NCBI GenBank assembly: GCA_021828605.1
Contig: JAJZEG010000339.1
Location: 1-7,425 of the forward strand
Length of the DNA stretch: 7,425 nucleotides
Direction: 5' to 3'
Source: Pseudomonadota bacterium
GTDB lineage: Bacteria > Pseudomonadota > Alphaproteobacteria > Acetobacterales > Acetobacteraceae
Under the pieces are notes generated by a model. That model had not been told where the DNA came from. It saw nothing but the letters and a program-made list of their open reading frames with translations, and ran no database searches. The translations under genes were made by a program, and so were the position numbers. Of the stretch, positions 1 to 6,395 are shown in pieces (position 1 is the first letter of the stretch; each line of letters begins with the position of its first letter).

Positions 1-1088
1 CCTGGGCCGCTACTGGCGGCAAAGGCACCCCCACCGGCTCCACCCTGGCCACCACCACCACCACCCGCGCCTGTTCCACCCGATCCGCCAAGGCCACTGC
101 CGCCAAGGCCACCACCACTCCCGCCGCCTGCTGCGGCGCGTGCGTAGCGGCCAACTGCACCGGCCGCGCGCATACTGCCGCCTGCAACGGCGCCAACGCC
201 GCGCGCGGCAAAGTAGCCGGCGGCTCCGACGCCAGCGACGGCACCGGCACCCGCGACACCGACGCTGCCGGCTGTGAGTTGGGGTCCGCCGGAGACTAGG
301 GCGGAGGCGAGCTGGGGGATGGTCAGAGCCAAGGCGGCGGCGAAAATCGAAGCGATTGCGATCGCCGTTGCATTGCCAATGTCTGGCGTCGTTGAAACCA
401 CCATGTTGTCGAGGAAATTGCTTGCGATTCCCACTATAAGCGAAATAACAAATAACTTAGCGCCGCCTGAAAAAACGTAGGAGAACGCGCGATCCGACAA
501 GAACTTTGTAGGTTGAAAAATGCTAAACGGAATGAAAATTAGCGCCGCCATGTTGATGATTAGAAATTCGATAAAAGCAATAAAAAGTTGGACACCGAGA
601 ACCGTAAAACCAATCATCGTGAAGACCATCGCGACCTCATAAATTATGATGATTGCTAGGTGCGATATGACGTTAAAAAATGTGCCCGTCGCGTAAGGCT
701 TTAGAGCGAGCAGCATTTGTTGCACGACGTGCCAGCCAGCCTCTATGGTGTATGTCGGGTTGGTCAAAAATGACTGAGGCGATCCCGTTATCCCGCCAAC
801 ACTCAAACCCAGTTGGGTAAACCCGTCGGCAATATCACTTGTGAAGTTCAACCAATTTTGCATGATGAAAGCGATAAACCCTACTAAGAGGATTTTTCGG
901 ATAAGGTCTATAATTACTCGTTCACCTTCACCCCAAATCCATGTTGTCACCGCAGTAACCACGATCATAATCACAAGTATTGCTGCAAATAGATGATTTG
1001 CAACTGGATTTATCGTGGCATATCCACCCGTTATGGCACCGATGAAATCATTAGCGAGTGTTTGGATGGACAAAATACTTGTTGGCAT
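1..1088 (-). CDS. trbL: P-type conjugative transfer protein TrbL (VirB6-like), cut by left edge
   Basis: The visible 362 codons encode a polytopic inner-membrane protein of the TrbL/VirB6 family, part of the translocation channel; the frame is open to the left edge and no stop is seen. I translated it from the ATG at 1086-1088, beginning MPTSILSIQTLANDFI. Probable membrane segments are at about 32-52, 63-80, 137-162, 163-190, 207-226 and 240-258. The typical TrbL motif IPQLASALVSGGPQLTAG follows (257-274). After an Ala/Gly-rich helix comes a Gly-rich low-complexity tail (from about 320), as in many TrbL proteins. Codons 1 to about 240 (roughly 370-1088) are AT-rich, about 40% GC in sampled lines, while the rest is strongly GC-rich. 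trbF-G-H-I would be expected further left. Confidence 0.9.
   Translation of the reverse strand, partial: MPTSILSIQTLANDFIGAITGGYATINPVANHLFAAILVIMIVVTAVTTWIWGEGERVIIDLIRKILLVGFIAFIMQNWLNFTSDIADGFTQLGLSVGGITGSPQSFLTNPTYTIEAGWHVVQQMLLALKPYATGTFFNVISHLAIIIIYEVAMVFTMIGFTVLGVQLFIAFIEFLIINMAALIFIPFSIFQPTKFLSDRAFSYVFSGGAKLFVISLIVGIASNFLDNMVVSTTPDIGNATAIAIASIFAAALALTIPQLASALVSGGPQLTAGSVGVAGAGAVAGVGAAGYFAARGVGAVAGGSMRAAGAVGRYARAAAGGGSGGGLGGSGLGGSGGTGAGGGGGGQGGAGGGAFAASSGP
41..120 (-). repeat. Glycine-codon low-complexity repeat in the trbL tail
   Basis: The region is rich in GGT/GGC glycine codons read from the minus strand, including a run of six near 49-66. CCGCCAAGGCCAC occurs twice on the plus strand (85-97 and 100-112), a 15-bp period encoding a Gly-Leu-Gly-Gly-Ser unit. 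Such sequence can change length by slippage without breaking the frame. Confidence 0.6.
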
Positions 1089-1096
1089 TGCACGTA

Positions 1097-1100
1097 CTCC
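1097..1100 (-). promoter_or_regulatory. Shine-Dalgarno site of trbL
   Basis: GGAG on the minus strand lies 8 nt before the trbL ATG at 1086-1088, within the 17-nt gap after the trbK-like stop. It supports the chosen start. Confidence 0.65.
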
Positions 1101-1105
1101 GGAAA

Positions 1106-1363
1106 CTAATTCTTGTTTGGAGCTTGCTGTGGGAACGGATTTGGCGCGGCCTGTGGCTTCCCATTCTCGTTGTCACCTATAGCTTTCGAGTAATCGGACG
1201 CCGATTGGTTGGCCTGGTTTTTGGTTTGTGTCAGACCCCACGCCTGGTCGGTCAAATGATTGTTTTTCACGGCACTTTCATGGAAATAGATGCCAATGCT
1301 GACAACGATTATTATCGTAATAATCAATAATCCGCCCAACAACATCATTATGTTTCTACTCAT
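1106..1363 (-). CDS. trbK: Small single-pass membrane protein in trbK position, putative entry exclusion protein
   Basis: This 85-residue protein lies between trbJ and trbL, where Ti-type trb operons carry trbK, the entry exclusion gene whose product reduces DNA uptake from cells with the same element. It begins MSRNIMMLLGGLLIITIIIV, a single membrane helix (about 4-27). A short, probably periplasmic, hydrophilic part follows. It contains no cysteine, so it lacks the lipobox of RP4 TrbK, and the name rests on position, size and topology more than on sequence. Residues 57-78 (DY..AI.DNE.G.P ... PNPFP) closely resemble the end of TrbJ, and a further QQAPNKN follows. An in-frame GTG at 1378 would give 90 residues and overlap the trbJ stop, but the ATG has the better ribosome site. 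The gene is AT-rich compared with trbE and trbJ. Confidence 0.65.
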   Translation of the reverse strand: MSRNIMMLLGGLLIITIIIVVSIGIYFHESAVKNNHLTDQAWGLTQTKNQANQSASDYSKAIGDNENGKPQAAPNPFPQQAPNKN

Positions 1364-1443
1364 GGTCACAATCCTCACGGGAAGGGGTTGGGCGGTGAAG
1401 CGGGTGAGCCGCTTTCATTATCGGAAATCGCATTCTGGTAGTC
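1130..1443 (-). repeat. Related 66-nt tail-coding segments ending trbJ and the trbK-like gene
   Basis: The segment at 1378-1443 (last 22 codons of trbJ) and that at 1130-1195 (codons 57-78 of the trbK-like gene) align without gaps. Counted by eye, 14 of 22 residues and 37 of 66 bases are identical. Many mismatches within conserved codons are at third positions, so the similarity is stronger in protein than in DNA. This suggests an old duplication kept by selection, or convergence on a shared function. Confidence 0.75.
1372..1376 (-). promoter_or_regulatory. Shine-Dalgarno site of the trbK-like gene
   Basis: GAGGA on the minus strand overlaps the trbJ stop codon and lies 8 nt before the ATG at 1361-1363. 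It favours that ATG over the in-frame GTG at 1376-1378, which has no purine-rich site upstream. Confidence 0.6.
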
Positions 1444-2091
1444 CTGTGTGCTGGCAACTCCCTCAGCGTCTTCCTGCAACTGTTGCTGCTCCTGTGCTCG
1501 ATATCCAGCGGTCATCGTGTCCTGCAAACCGCTGAGCTGGGTGCTCATAGCTCCCAGCATTTGATCGCCCGATTGCATCGCGGCCGTGGTGCCGGGTGCT
1601 GCCATTCCGGCAGCTTCGGCTTGCTGCACGGCTGCATTGAGCTGCGGCTGCTGGTTGTTGATCTGGTCCTGCAACTGCATCGAATTTTCATAAGCGCTGC
1701 GGGTGCTGCTTGACATCTGACTAAGCGTGCCGAGCACGCTGGAAAACGACTGTCCGCCGAAACTGGTCGGATATAAATTGTCGATCTGCGACGTAAGGCC
1801 GCTGCCGATTTGCTGAATCGACTGTATCTGGCCCATGAGGTTCTGGGTTTGGCCGATCAGGCTGCCGAGGCCTGGCATGATCGTCGAGGGCAGCGATTGC
1901 AGCATCCGTAGTTGGTCGGTGAGTTGGTTTTGGAGGACGGTGAGTTGCTGTGCATCATCGGAAACCTGCTGCACGAGTTGCACGAGGCTGCTCGCATCGA
2001 ACACCGGTATCCCCTGAGCGGTGCCGATCGCCGGAGTACCGAGGGCAAGCGTTGCGGCAAGCGCTCCCGCGCCGATTAAATTACGTCGCAT
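1375..2091 (-). CDS. trbJ: P-type conjugative transfer protein TrbJ (VirB5-like)
   Basis: This is a 238-residue secreted protein of the TrbJ/VirB5 family, which is periplasmic or pilus-associated and thought to act at the pilus tip in host-cell contact. It starts MRRNLIGAGALAATLALG and has a clear signal peptide ending near AIGTAQG (about residue 26). IPVFDASSLVQLVQQ follows, matching the family's usual VFD-start, and then a long Gln-rich, probably coiled-coil helix (about 40-100 and 120-210). The frame extends to 2385, but AAGGAG before 2091 and the signal peptide fix the start. The final 22 residues (217-238) hold DY..AI.DNE.G.P and end in PNPFP. A related tail occurs in the next gene, which is unusual. 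The stop overlaps the next gene's Shine-Dalgarno site. Confidence 0.88.
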   Translation of the reverse strand: MRRNLIGAGALAATLALGTPAIGTAQGIPVFDASSLVQLVQQVSDDAQQLTVLQNQLTDQLRMLQSLPSTIMPGLGSLIGQTQNLMGQIQSIQQIGSGLTSQIDNLYPTSFGGQSFSSVLGTLSQMSSSTRSAYENSMQLQDQINNQQPQLNAAVQQAEAAGMAAPGTTAAMQSGDQMLGAMSTQLSGLQDTMTAGYRAQEQQQLQEDAEGVASTQDYQNAISDNESGSPASPPNPFP

Positions 2092-4585
2092 GACTGCTCT
2101 CCTTCGCTGCTGTGGTGGTTGAAAAAATCGAGCCGGCGTCGTCGAGCCGGAAGCCCTTGCTCGCCAGAAACGCATCGCGGAAACCGTCGCTGCCGAACCG
2201 GTCATAGAGGTCGCGGACCTTGATGAGTTCGGTTTCGGAGCTGGTGCCGCATACGGCGATGCCGAAGCGGGACAGGCCAAGATCGAACATTCGGTTGCCC
2301 GCCTGACTCGCGTAGTAATACTCGCGCTTCGGCGTGGCCTGGCTGATGAGCTGGATCTGACGATCGGAGAGGCCGAAGCCGTCATAGAGAGTCCGGGTGT
2401 TCGGGCTGAGCGCGTTATCGTTCGGCAGGAAGATCCGGGTCGGGCAGTTTTCGATTAGGGCGGACTTGATTTTGCATCGCTCGATGTCGTCGAGCGACTG
2501 ACTGGCGAACACCACGGAGACTTTCTTGCGTCGTAGGGTTTTTAGCCACTCGCGGATTTTGGTCGCGAACACCGGGTCATCCAGGAATAGCCATGCTTCG
2601 TCGAGAATCAGCAGCGTCGGGCTGCCGTCGAACTGTTTTTCGAGCTGGTGGAACAGGAAGGCGAGCGTGGGCGCGATCGCCTGGGGCCGCTGGTAGAGGT
2701 CGTGCATCTCGAAGCACTGCCAGTCTCCGGCCTGCATCGCGCTGTCGCTCGCGTCCAGGAGCCCGCCATGCGGCCCCTCCATAGTGAAGGGGACCAGGGC
2801 CTCTTTGATCGGTTTGTTTTGGACCAGGCCGCGGAGCACGGTGAGGGTGCGTTGCGTTCTGGGCCGCTGGGCAAGTGACTCGATGGATGACCAGATTTCC
2901 GCCTTCATGTCAGGCGTGACGGGGGTTCCCTGGGCTTCGACGATGCCGGTGATCCAATCCGACGCCCATATCCGGTCAAGCTCGCTATCAATGTCGGCGA
3001 GCGGTTGCAGGGTCAGCCCGGTGTCGTCGCCCAATGCGTAGTATTGCCCCCCCACGAGCAGGGTCGAGACGATCGCCGATTGCCCCTTGTCAAAGATGAT
3101 GACGCGGGCGCCGGGGTAGCGTCGCCACTGCAACGCCAGGAAGTTCAAGAGGACTGATTTGCCGGCGCCGGTGGGGCCGGCGATCATCGTGTGGCCGACA
3201 TCGCCCTGATGCAGGGCGAGATGGAAGGGCGTCGTGCCGCTGGTGCGCGTCACTGCGACGGCCGGGAGCGGCGAGCCCTCGATGAAGCGGACCTCGCTAT
3301 GGCCGCCCCAGACGGCGGATATCGGCATCATGTCGGCGAGATTCAGAGTCGAAATGAGGGGTCGGCGGACATTGGCGTAGGCATGTCCTGGCAGCGATGA
3401 CAGCCACGCCTCAACCGCGTTCGTGGTCTCCACCATGGAGATGAAGCCCTGGCTATCGAGTAGCCGCTGTATCTCCTTTCGCTTCCAGTCGAGACGATCC
3501 AGGTTTTCGTCCATCACCGTGATGGTCGGCGTGTAGTAGCCGAACGAAGCGAAGTCGCCGCCAAGCACCTGTAGGGCGGCGTCGGCGTCGCCCGCCTTGT
3601 TTGCGGCGTCGTTGTCTTCGAGCCGGCTTTCCTCGCCGGCGATCGCCTCCCGGACCAGCGCCCACATGCCCTTGCGTTTTGAGAACCATTCTCGGCGCAT
3701 CGTGCCGATGGCCTTGTTGGCGTCGGTTTTGTCGAGAGGCATGAATCGGCAAACCCATCGGTAGTCGAACGGGAGGGTATTGAGGGCGTCGAGCAAGCCC
3801 ACGGTGGTTTGGCCGGGATAGGCGTTGATGCCGATCGTGCGTAGGTGCTGGGTGCCAAGCATCGGCTCCAGGCCGCCGAGAAGCGGTGTGTCGCGGAGCA
3901 GCCCGTCCAGCGCGAACGGGATGGGCGGGCAATGGACGCGGATGCCGGGGCGCTCGGTGATGCAGTCATGCAGGTAGGAGAGGATGCCGCTGTCGTCGAG
4001 CTGGCGGGCATACGGCATGAAGCTCTCGAATATCGCGAGGATCGCCGTGACGGTCTGCTTGTAGCGAATTTTCTCGGCGATGTAGGCGTCGTCCACCGTG
4101 CCCTTCTTGGCGTTTTCCAGAAACGCCGCCTCTGCCCGGCCGATCCTATCGGATGGCGGGAGATAGGTGAGGGTCATGAAGTAGTCGCTCTCGAAAGCAT
4201 TGTTGGCCGCTGCCGAAAATGCGTTACGGCGTTCAATGTCGAGCGCCGCGCCGATGATCTCGGGGAATTGCGAGACCGGATAGGCCGGCGCGGGTCGCCG
4301 TCGCGCCTCGATGTGAATGCACCAGTTCGAGCCGAGGCGGCGTAGGGCGTTGTTGACCTGGCTGCGGGCGGAGACCAGTTGCTCCGGCGTCGAGCTGGCG
4401 AGGTCGCGCCCCCGAAACCCGATAACAGTTGTGAAAGAGCCGTCCTTGTTCACGATCAGACCGGGTTCGAGCAGAAACGCCCATGGCAGAAGATCGCTGA
4501 GGTCGTTTGGTTTTTGCTGATATTCGGTCAGATTCAAAAACGCGCCGCTGGGCTTGGGGTTGCGATAGACACCGACGTTGAACAT
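2081..4585 (-). CDS. trbE: Conjugal transfer ATPase TrbE (VirB4 family)
   Basis: This is the 834-residue VirB4-family ATPase, the largest conserved energy component of type IV secretion, acting at the cytoplasmic face of the inner membrane. The N-terminal half (about 1-430) is the CagE/TrbE/VirB domain, with ESDYFMTLTYLPP at 132-144. The C-terminal half is a RecA-like motor with Walker A GPTGAGKS (470-477), Walker B LLILDEAW (658-665) and the downstream VVFASQSLDDI motif (691-701). The length matches TrbE (RP4 about 850, Ti about 820 residues). The frame is intact, with no frameshift or missing catalytic residue. The start ATG is 3 nt after the trbD stop and has only a weak GGA-like Shine-Dalgarno site. 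Its last codons, reading AKESSHAT, contain the trbJ ribosome-binding site, and the gene overlaps trbJ by 11 nt. Confidence 0.97.
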   Translation of the reverse strand: MFNVGVYRNPKPSGAFLNLTEYQQKPNDLSDLLPWAFLLEPGLIVNKDGSFTTVIGFRGRDLASSTPEQLVSARSQVNNALRRLGSNWCIHIEARRRPAPAYPVSQFPEIIGAALDIERRNAFSAAANNAFESDYFMTLTYLPPSDRIGRAEAAFLENAKKGTVDDAYIAEKIRYKQTVTAILAIFESFMPYARQLDDSGILSYLHDCITERPGIRVHCPPIPFALDGLLRDTPLLGGLEPMLGTQHLRTIGINAYPGQTTVGLLDALNTLPFDYRWVCRFMPLDKTDANKAIGTMRREWFSKRKGMWALVREAIAGEESRLEDNDAANKAGDADAALQVLGGDFASFGYYTPTITVMDENLDRLDWKRKEIQRLLDSQGFISMVETTNAVEAWLSSLPGHAYANVRRPLISTLNLADMMPISAVWGGHSEVRFIEGSPLPAVAVTRTSGTTPFHLALHQGDVGHTMIAGPTGAGKSVLLNFLALQWRRYPGARVIIFDKGQSAIVSTLLVGGQYYALGDDTGLTLQPLADIDSELDRIWASDWITGIVEAQGTPVTPDMKAEIWSSIESLAQRPRTQRTLTVLRGLVQNKPIKEALVPFTMEGPHGGLLDASDSAMQAGDWQCFEMHDLYQRPQAIAPTLAFLFHQLEKQFDGSPTLLILDEAWLFLDDPVFATKIREWLKTLRRKKVSVVFASQSLDDIERCKIKSALIENCPTRIFLPNDNALSPNTRTLYDGFGLSDRQIQLISQATPKREYYYASQAGNRMFDLGLSRFGIAVCGTSSETELIKVRDLYDRFGSDGFRDAFLASKGFRLDDAGSIFSTTTAAKESSHAT
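2099..2104 (-). promoter_or_regulatory. Shine-Dalgarno site of trbJ
   Basis: AAGGAG on the minus strand lies 7 nt before the ATG at 2089-2091, inside the end of trbE, where it encodes Lys-Glu. It decides the trbJ start: the same frame is open up to 2385, but that extension is trbE sequence read out of frame. Confidence 0.75.
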
Positions 4586-4588
4586 GGG

Positions 4589-4843
4589 TCAGTTCCAGTA
4601 TGAGGGCTGTTTCATGTGCCGAACCAAAGTCGAAAAGAAGTAAGGATCGCGTTTGGTCAGCCACGCCGCAACGCCGTGAACAATGATGCCGAGGGGAATG
4701 CCGATGTAATATAATTGCAGCGGCATCGAGATGACCGCTGCAATCGTCGCATTCATGATCGCGAATGGTCGGGGCACGCCGGCGAGAAGAATCGGCTGGG
4801 TCAGCGATTGAAACAGGTCGATGTCTATGCCGGGTTCGCTCAT
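4589..4843 (-). CDS. trbD: Conjugal transfer protein TrbD (VirB3 family)
   Basis: This is an 84-residue inner-membrane protein of the VirB3/TrbD family, which sits beside VirB4 at the base of the secretion channel and is needed for pilus assembly. The N-terminus contains FQSLTQPILLAGVPRPFAIMN, a family hallmark, in which a Pro-rich turn precedes the membrane region. One long or two short membrane segments lie at about residues 27-62, followed by the conserved-looking WLTKRDPYFF and a short basic tail. The length is typical for VirB3. It starts 9 nt after the trbC stop and ends 3 nt before the trbE start, consistent with coupled translation and with the usual fixed trbC-D-E order. The Shine-Dalgarno site is weak (TAGG), so coupling to trbC is probably important. 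Confidence 0.92.
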   Translation of the reverse strand: MSEPGIDIDLFQSLTQPILLAGVPRPFAIMNATIAAVISMPLQLYYIGIPLGIIVHGVAAWLTKRDPYFFSTLVRHMKQPSYWN

Positions 4844-4852
4844 CGCACGGGC

Positions 4853-5281
4853 CTATCGCGCTAGGGCCGTGTGAAGCGTGGTGGCCGTCTTGGCGTGGGC
4901 GACGTGGTGGGTCAGCGCCGCATGGGCCATGATAAAGCCGGCTCCGCCGGTGAAGCCGAAGAACGTCGAAACGAAGGTCGTGGCGGTGAAGGCGATGGCG
5001 AGGCCGAAGATGATGCCGAGACCTTTGCGGAGCGTCGAGCCGTGCTCGCCGAACGCGAAGGCGAGACCGAACAGGACCACCGCGATGATGCCGATGATTT
5101 TCGCAACTGGGCCGGTCAAATCGCTTTCGATCGTCTGTAGCGGGGTATCCCAGGGCATCGCTCCACCACCGGTTCCGGCCGCCATCGCGACCATCGGCAG
5201 CAGGGTGATCGTGCTTAGGGTTGTGGCCGCGATCGCGAACCTAGCTTTTAAGTTGTTGAAATAACGGATTTTTGGACGCAT
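4853..5281 (-). CDS. trbC: Conjugal transfer pilin TrbC (VirB2 family)
   Basis: This 142-residue protein fits the major pilin of P-type systems. It has a basic N-terminus and a hydrophobic signal peptide ending near VAMA (residues 31-34). A Gly-rich stretch with MPWDTPLQ and DLTGPVA follows (42-60), very typical of TrbC, and then two membrane segments (about 59-77 and 87-107) joined by a short loop with GEHGSTLRKG. In RP4, TrbC is trimmed at both ends and cyclised by the TraF peptidase. Here the C-terminal tail after the second segment is His/Ala/Thr-rich (HAALTHHVAHAKTATTLHTALAR region, 120-142), and I cannot see where it would be cut. The ATG has a strong GGAG. The stop is 9 nt before trbD. 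The gene follows the only long gap of the operon, which would allow separate control of pilin output. Confidence 0.92.
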   Translation of the reverse strand: MRPKIRYFNNLKARFAIAATTLSTITLLPMVAMAAGTGGGAMPWDTPLQTIESDLTGPVAKIIGIIAVVLFGLAFAFGEHGSTLRKGLGIIFGLAIAFTATTFVSTFFGFTGGAGFIMAHAALTHHVAHAKTATTLHTALAR

Positions 5282-5287
5282 AACAGG

Positions 5288-5291
5288 CTCC
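5288..5291 (-). promoter_or_regulatory. Shine-Dalgarno site of trbC
   Basis: GGAG on the minus strand (within CAGGAG) lies 6 nt before the trbC ATG at 5279-5281. It is well placed and supports that start, as expected for a gene that does not rely on coupling to an upstream stop. Confidence 0.65.
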
Positions 5292-5313
5292 TGATAGGGT
5301 CAAAGTGTGTTCA

Positions 5314-5343
5314 GCTTGCTATAATTATCCGTTCGTTGCAAGC
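5314..5343. repeat. Inverted repeat GCTTGC / GCAAGC flanking an AT-rich core
   Basis: GCTTGC (5314-5319) and GCAAGC (5338-5343) are perfect 6-bp inverted repeats separated by 18 nt. The spacer contains TATAAT on the plus strand (5320-5325) and GATAAT on the minus strand (5324-5329). It could be a regulator half-site pair over a promoter or a weak hairpin in the transcript; chance occurrence is also possible. Confidence 0.25.
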
Positions 5344-5362
5344 AGTTACTTTTCTGGCACGG

Positions 5363-5375
5363 CTCATGACATGAG
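5363..5375. promoter_or_regulatory. 13-bp perfect palindrome CTCATGACATGAG, candidate operator
   Basis: CTCATG and CATGAG form a perfect inverted repeat around a single central base. The 1-nt centre makes an RNA hairpin unlikely and suits a dimeric DNA-binding protein. If the -10-like GATAAT at 5324-5329 is used, the palindrome is centred roughly 50 bp upstream of the start point, where activators often bind. The function is inferred; no regulator gene is in the window. Confidence 0.35.
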
Positions 5376-5432
5376 ACGCGCGAAACCCTTGAATCGGTTG
5401 ATAACTAATCCGTAATGGAGAATCGGCGTTGG

Positions 5433-6395
5433 TTAGCCAGCGAACGTCTCATAATCGAGAACATAGTCGCCGTCACGCCATTCCGCACATTTGACAATTT
5501 GATGAACTTTGCCGCCGTAGGGCGTGCGGACGATCTCAATGATCAGGTCGATCGCGGAGCCGATCGCGCGAAACGGGATGCGTTCTGAGACCTCGCCGAT
5601 CAGATCCTCGATGCGGTAGAGCGCGTCGATCGGTGAGTTGGCATGGAGGGTGCAAATGCTCCCGGGGTGGCCGGTGTTCATGACCTTGATCATTTCGAGC
5701 GCAGCCCCGTCGCGGACCTCGCCGATGATGATCCGGTCCGGCCGAAGCCGGAGCGCGGTGAAGATCAGGTCGCGGGCGAGGATGACCGGCTCGATCGTGC
5801 GGGCGAGCAGTTGCACTTTATCGGGCGCGTTGCACTGTAGCTCGCGGTTGTCCTCGATGATGACCAGCCGATCGTCGGCAAAGGCCGGCTCGGCGAGCAG
5901 CGCATTGGCGAACGTGGTCTTGCCGCTCCCGGTGCCACCGATGACCAGGATATTGAGCTTATCGACGATCGCTTGCCGTAGCTGCTCGGCCTGGCGCGCG
6001 CTGAGCGCGTCGCGCTCGATATAGGAGCTGAGCGGAAAGACCTTGATGGCCGGTTTCCGGATGGCGAAAGACGGGCCGGCGACGATCGGCGGAAACATGC
6101 CCTGGAAGCGCTCGCCGGTCAGCGGCAGATTGGCCGATACGAGCGGAAAATCCTTGGTGACGACGACGCCGGCGTGATCGGCGAGAAGCCGTATGGTCGA
6201 GTCTGCGTCGCTTCGGGGCATAACCTGGCCGGTGTCGATCCTTCCCTCGCCCATCCGGTCGATCCAGATTTTGCCGTCCGGGTTGACCATGACCTCCTTG
6301 ACCATCGGATCGTCGAGCGCGTCCGTGATGAGTGGACCCAGCGCGTGACGCAGCGCCTCGATGGTGCGGTGTTTCCGGCTCTGGGCGGCATTCAT
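5433..6395 (-). CDS. trbB: P-type conjugative transfer ATPase TrbB (VirB11 family)
   Basis: This is a 320-residue VirB11-family traffic ATPase, a cytoplasmic hexamer that works with the VirB4 ATPase at the inner-membrane base of the transfer channel. The family's motifs appear in order: Walker A GGTGSGKT (residues 153-160), the Asp box VIIEDNREL (178-186), Walker B RIIIGEVRDG (221-230) and the His box TGHPGSICTLHANSP (241-255). The N-terminal domain carries VKEVMVNPDGKIWID, typical of TrbB. The frame extends upstream to 6461, but I chose the ATG at 6393-6395. It has AAGG 7 nt upstream and overlaps the topoisomerase stop as ATGA, and the length then fits TrbB (RP4 TrbB is about 320 residues). 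The upstream 22 residues (MAQFLQHRSRFSRRSRAKKG...) look like topoisomerase coding sequence read in another frame. A 151-nt gap follows before trbC. Confidence 0.96.
   Translation of the reverse strand: MNAAQSRKHRTIEALRHALGPLITDALDDPMVKEVMVNPDGKIWIDRMGEGRIDTGQVMPRSDADSTIRLLADHAGVVVTKDFPLVSANLPLTGERFQGMFPPIVAGPSFAIRKPAIKVFPLSSYIERDALSARQAEQLRQAIVDKLNILVIGGTGSGKTTFANALLAEPAFADDRLVIIEDNRELQCNAPDKVQLLARTIEPVILARDLIFTALRLRPDRIIIGEVRDGAALEMIKVMNTGHPGSICTLHANSPIDALYRIEDLIGEVSERIPFRAIGSAIDLIIEIVRTPYGGKVHQIVKCAEWRDGDYVLDYETFAG

Larger units (their letters stand above)
5282..5432 (-). promoter_or_regulatory. trbB-trbC intergenic region, candidate internal promoter/control region
   Basis: This 151-nt stretch is the only long non-coding gap in the window; every other junction overlaps or is at most 17 nt. 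It is more AT-rich than the flanking genes. On the minus strand it holds a -10-like GATAAT (5324-5329) inside a pair of 6-bp inverted repeats (GCTTGC 5314-5319, GCAAGC 5338-5343). I see no convincing -35 hexamer at normal spacing (AAGTAA occupies the 17-nt position). Upstream of these is the palindrome at 5363-5375. No GC-rich stem followed by a T-run is present, so I do not call a terminator. A promoter or operator for trbC onward is an inference from the spacing and these elements. Confidence 0.35.

Noticed and set aside
2092..2385. 98-residue N-terminal extension of the trbJ frame
   Set aside because: It lies inside trbE, is Arg/Ser/Ala-rich shadow sequence, and would bury the signal peptide that begins at the ATG at 2091.
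3453..4011. Arg/Pro/Ser-rich minus-strand frames within trbE (3453-3932 and 3514-4011)
   Set aside because: They are alternative frames of high-GC trbE coding sequence with no domain features.
3845..4345. 166-codon open frame on the plus strand inside trbE
   Set aside because: It is antisense to the conserved trbE N-terminal domain, has no recognisable motif, and reads as a charged GC-rich shadow.
4878..5264. 128-codon open frame on the plus strand opposite trbC
   Set aside because: It is fully antisense to a well-supported pilin gene, with no family resemblance and no ribosome site that I could support.
5320..5325. TATAAT on the plus strand as an antisense promoter
   Set aside because: No -35-like hexamer stands at 16-18 nt spacing and no plus-strand gene follows; AT-rich sequence alone explains it.
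5391..5426. 7-bp direct repeat GAATCGG (5391-5397 and 5420-5426) after trbB
   Set aside because: It is short, could easily occur by chance, and has no associated element that would make it an attachment or iteron site.
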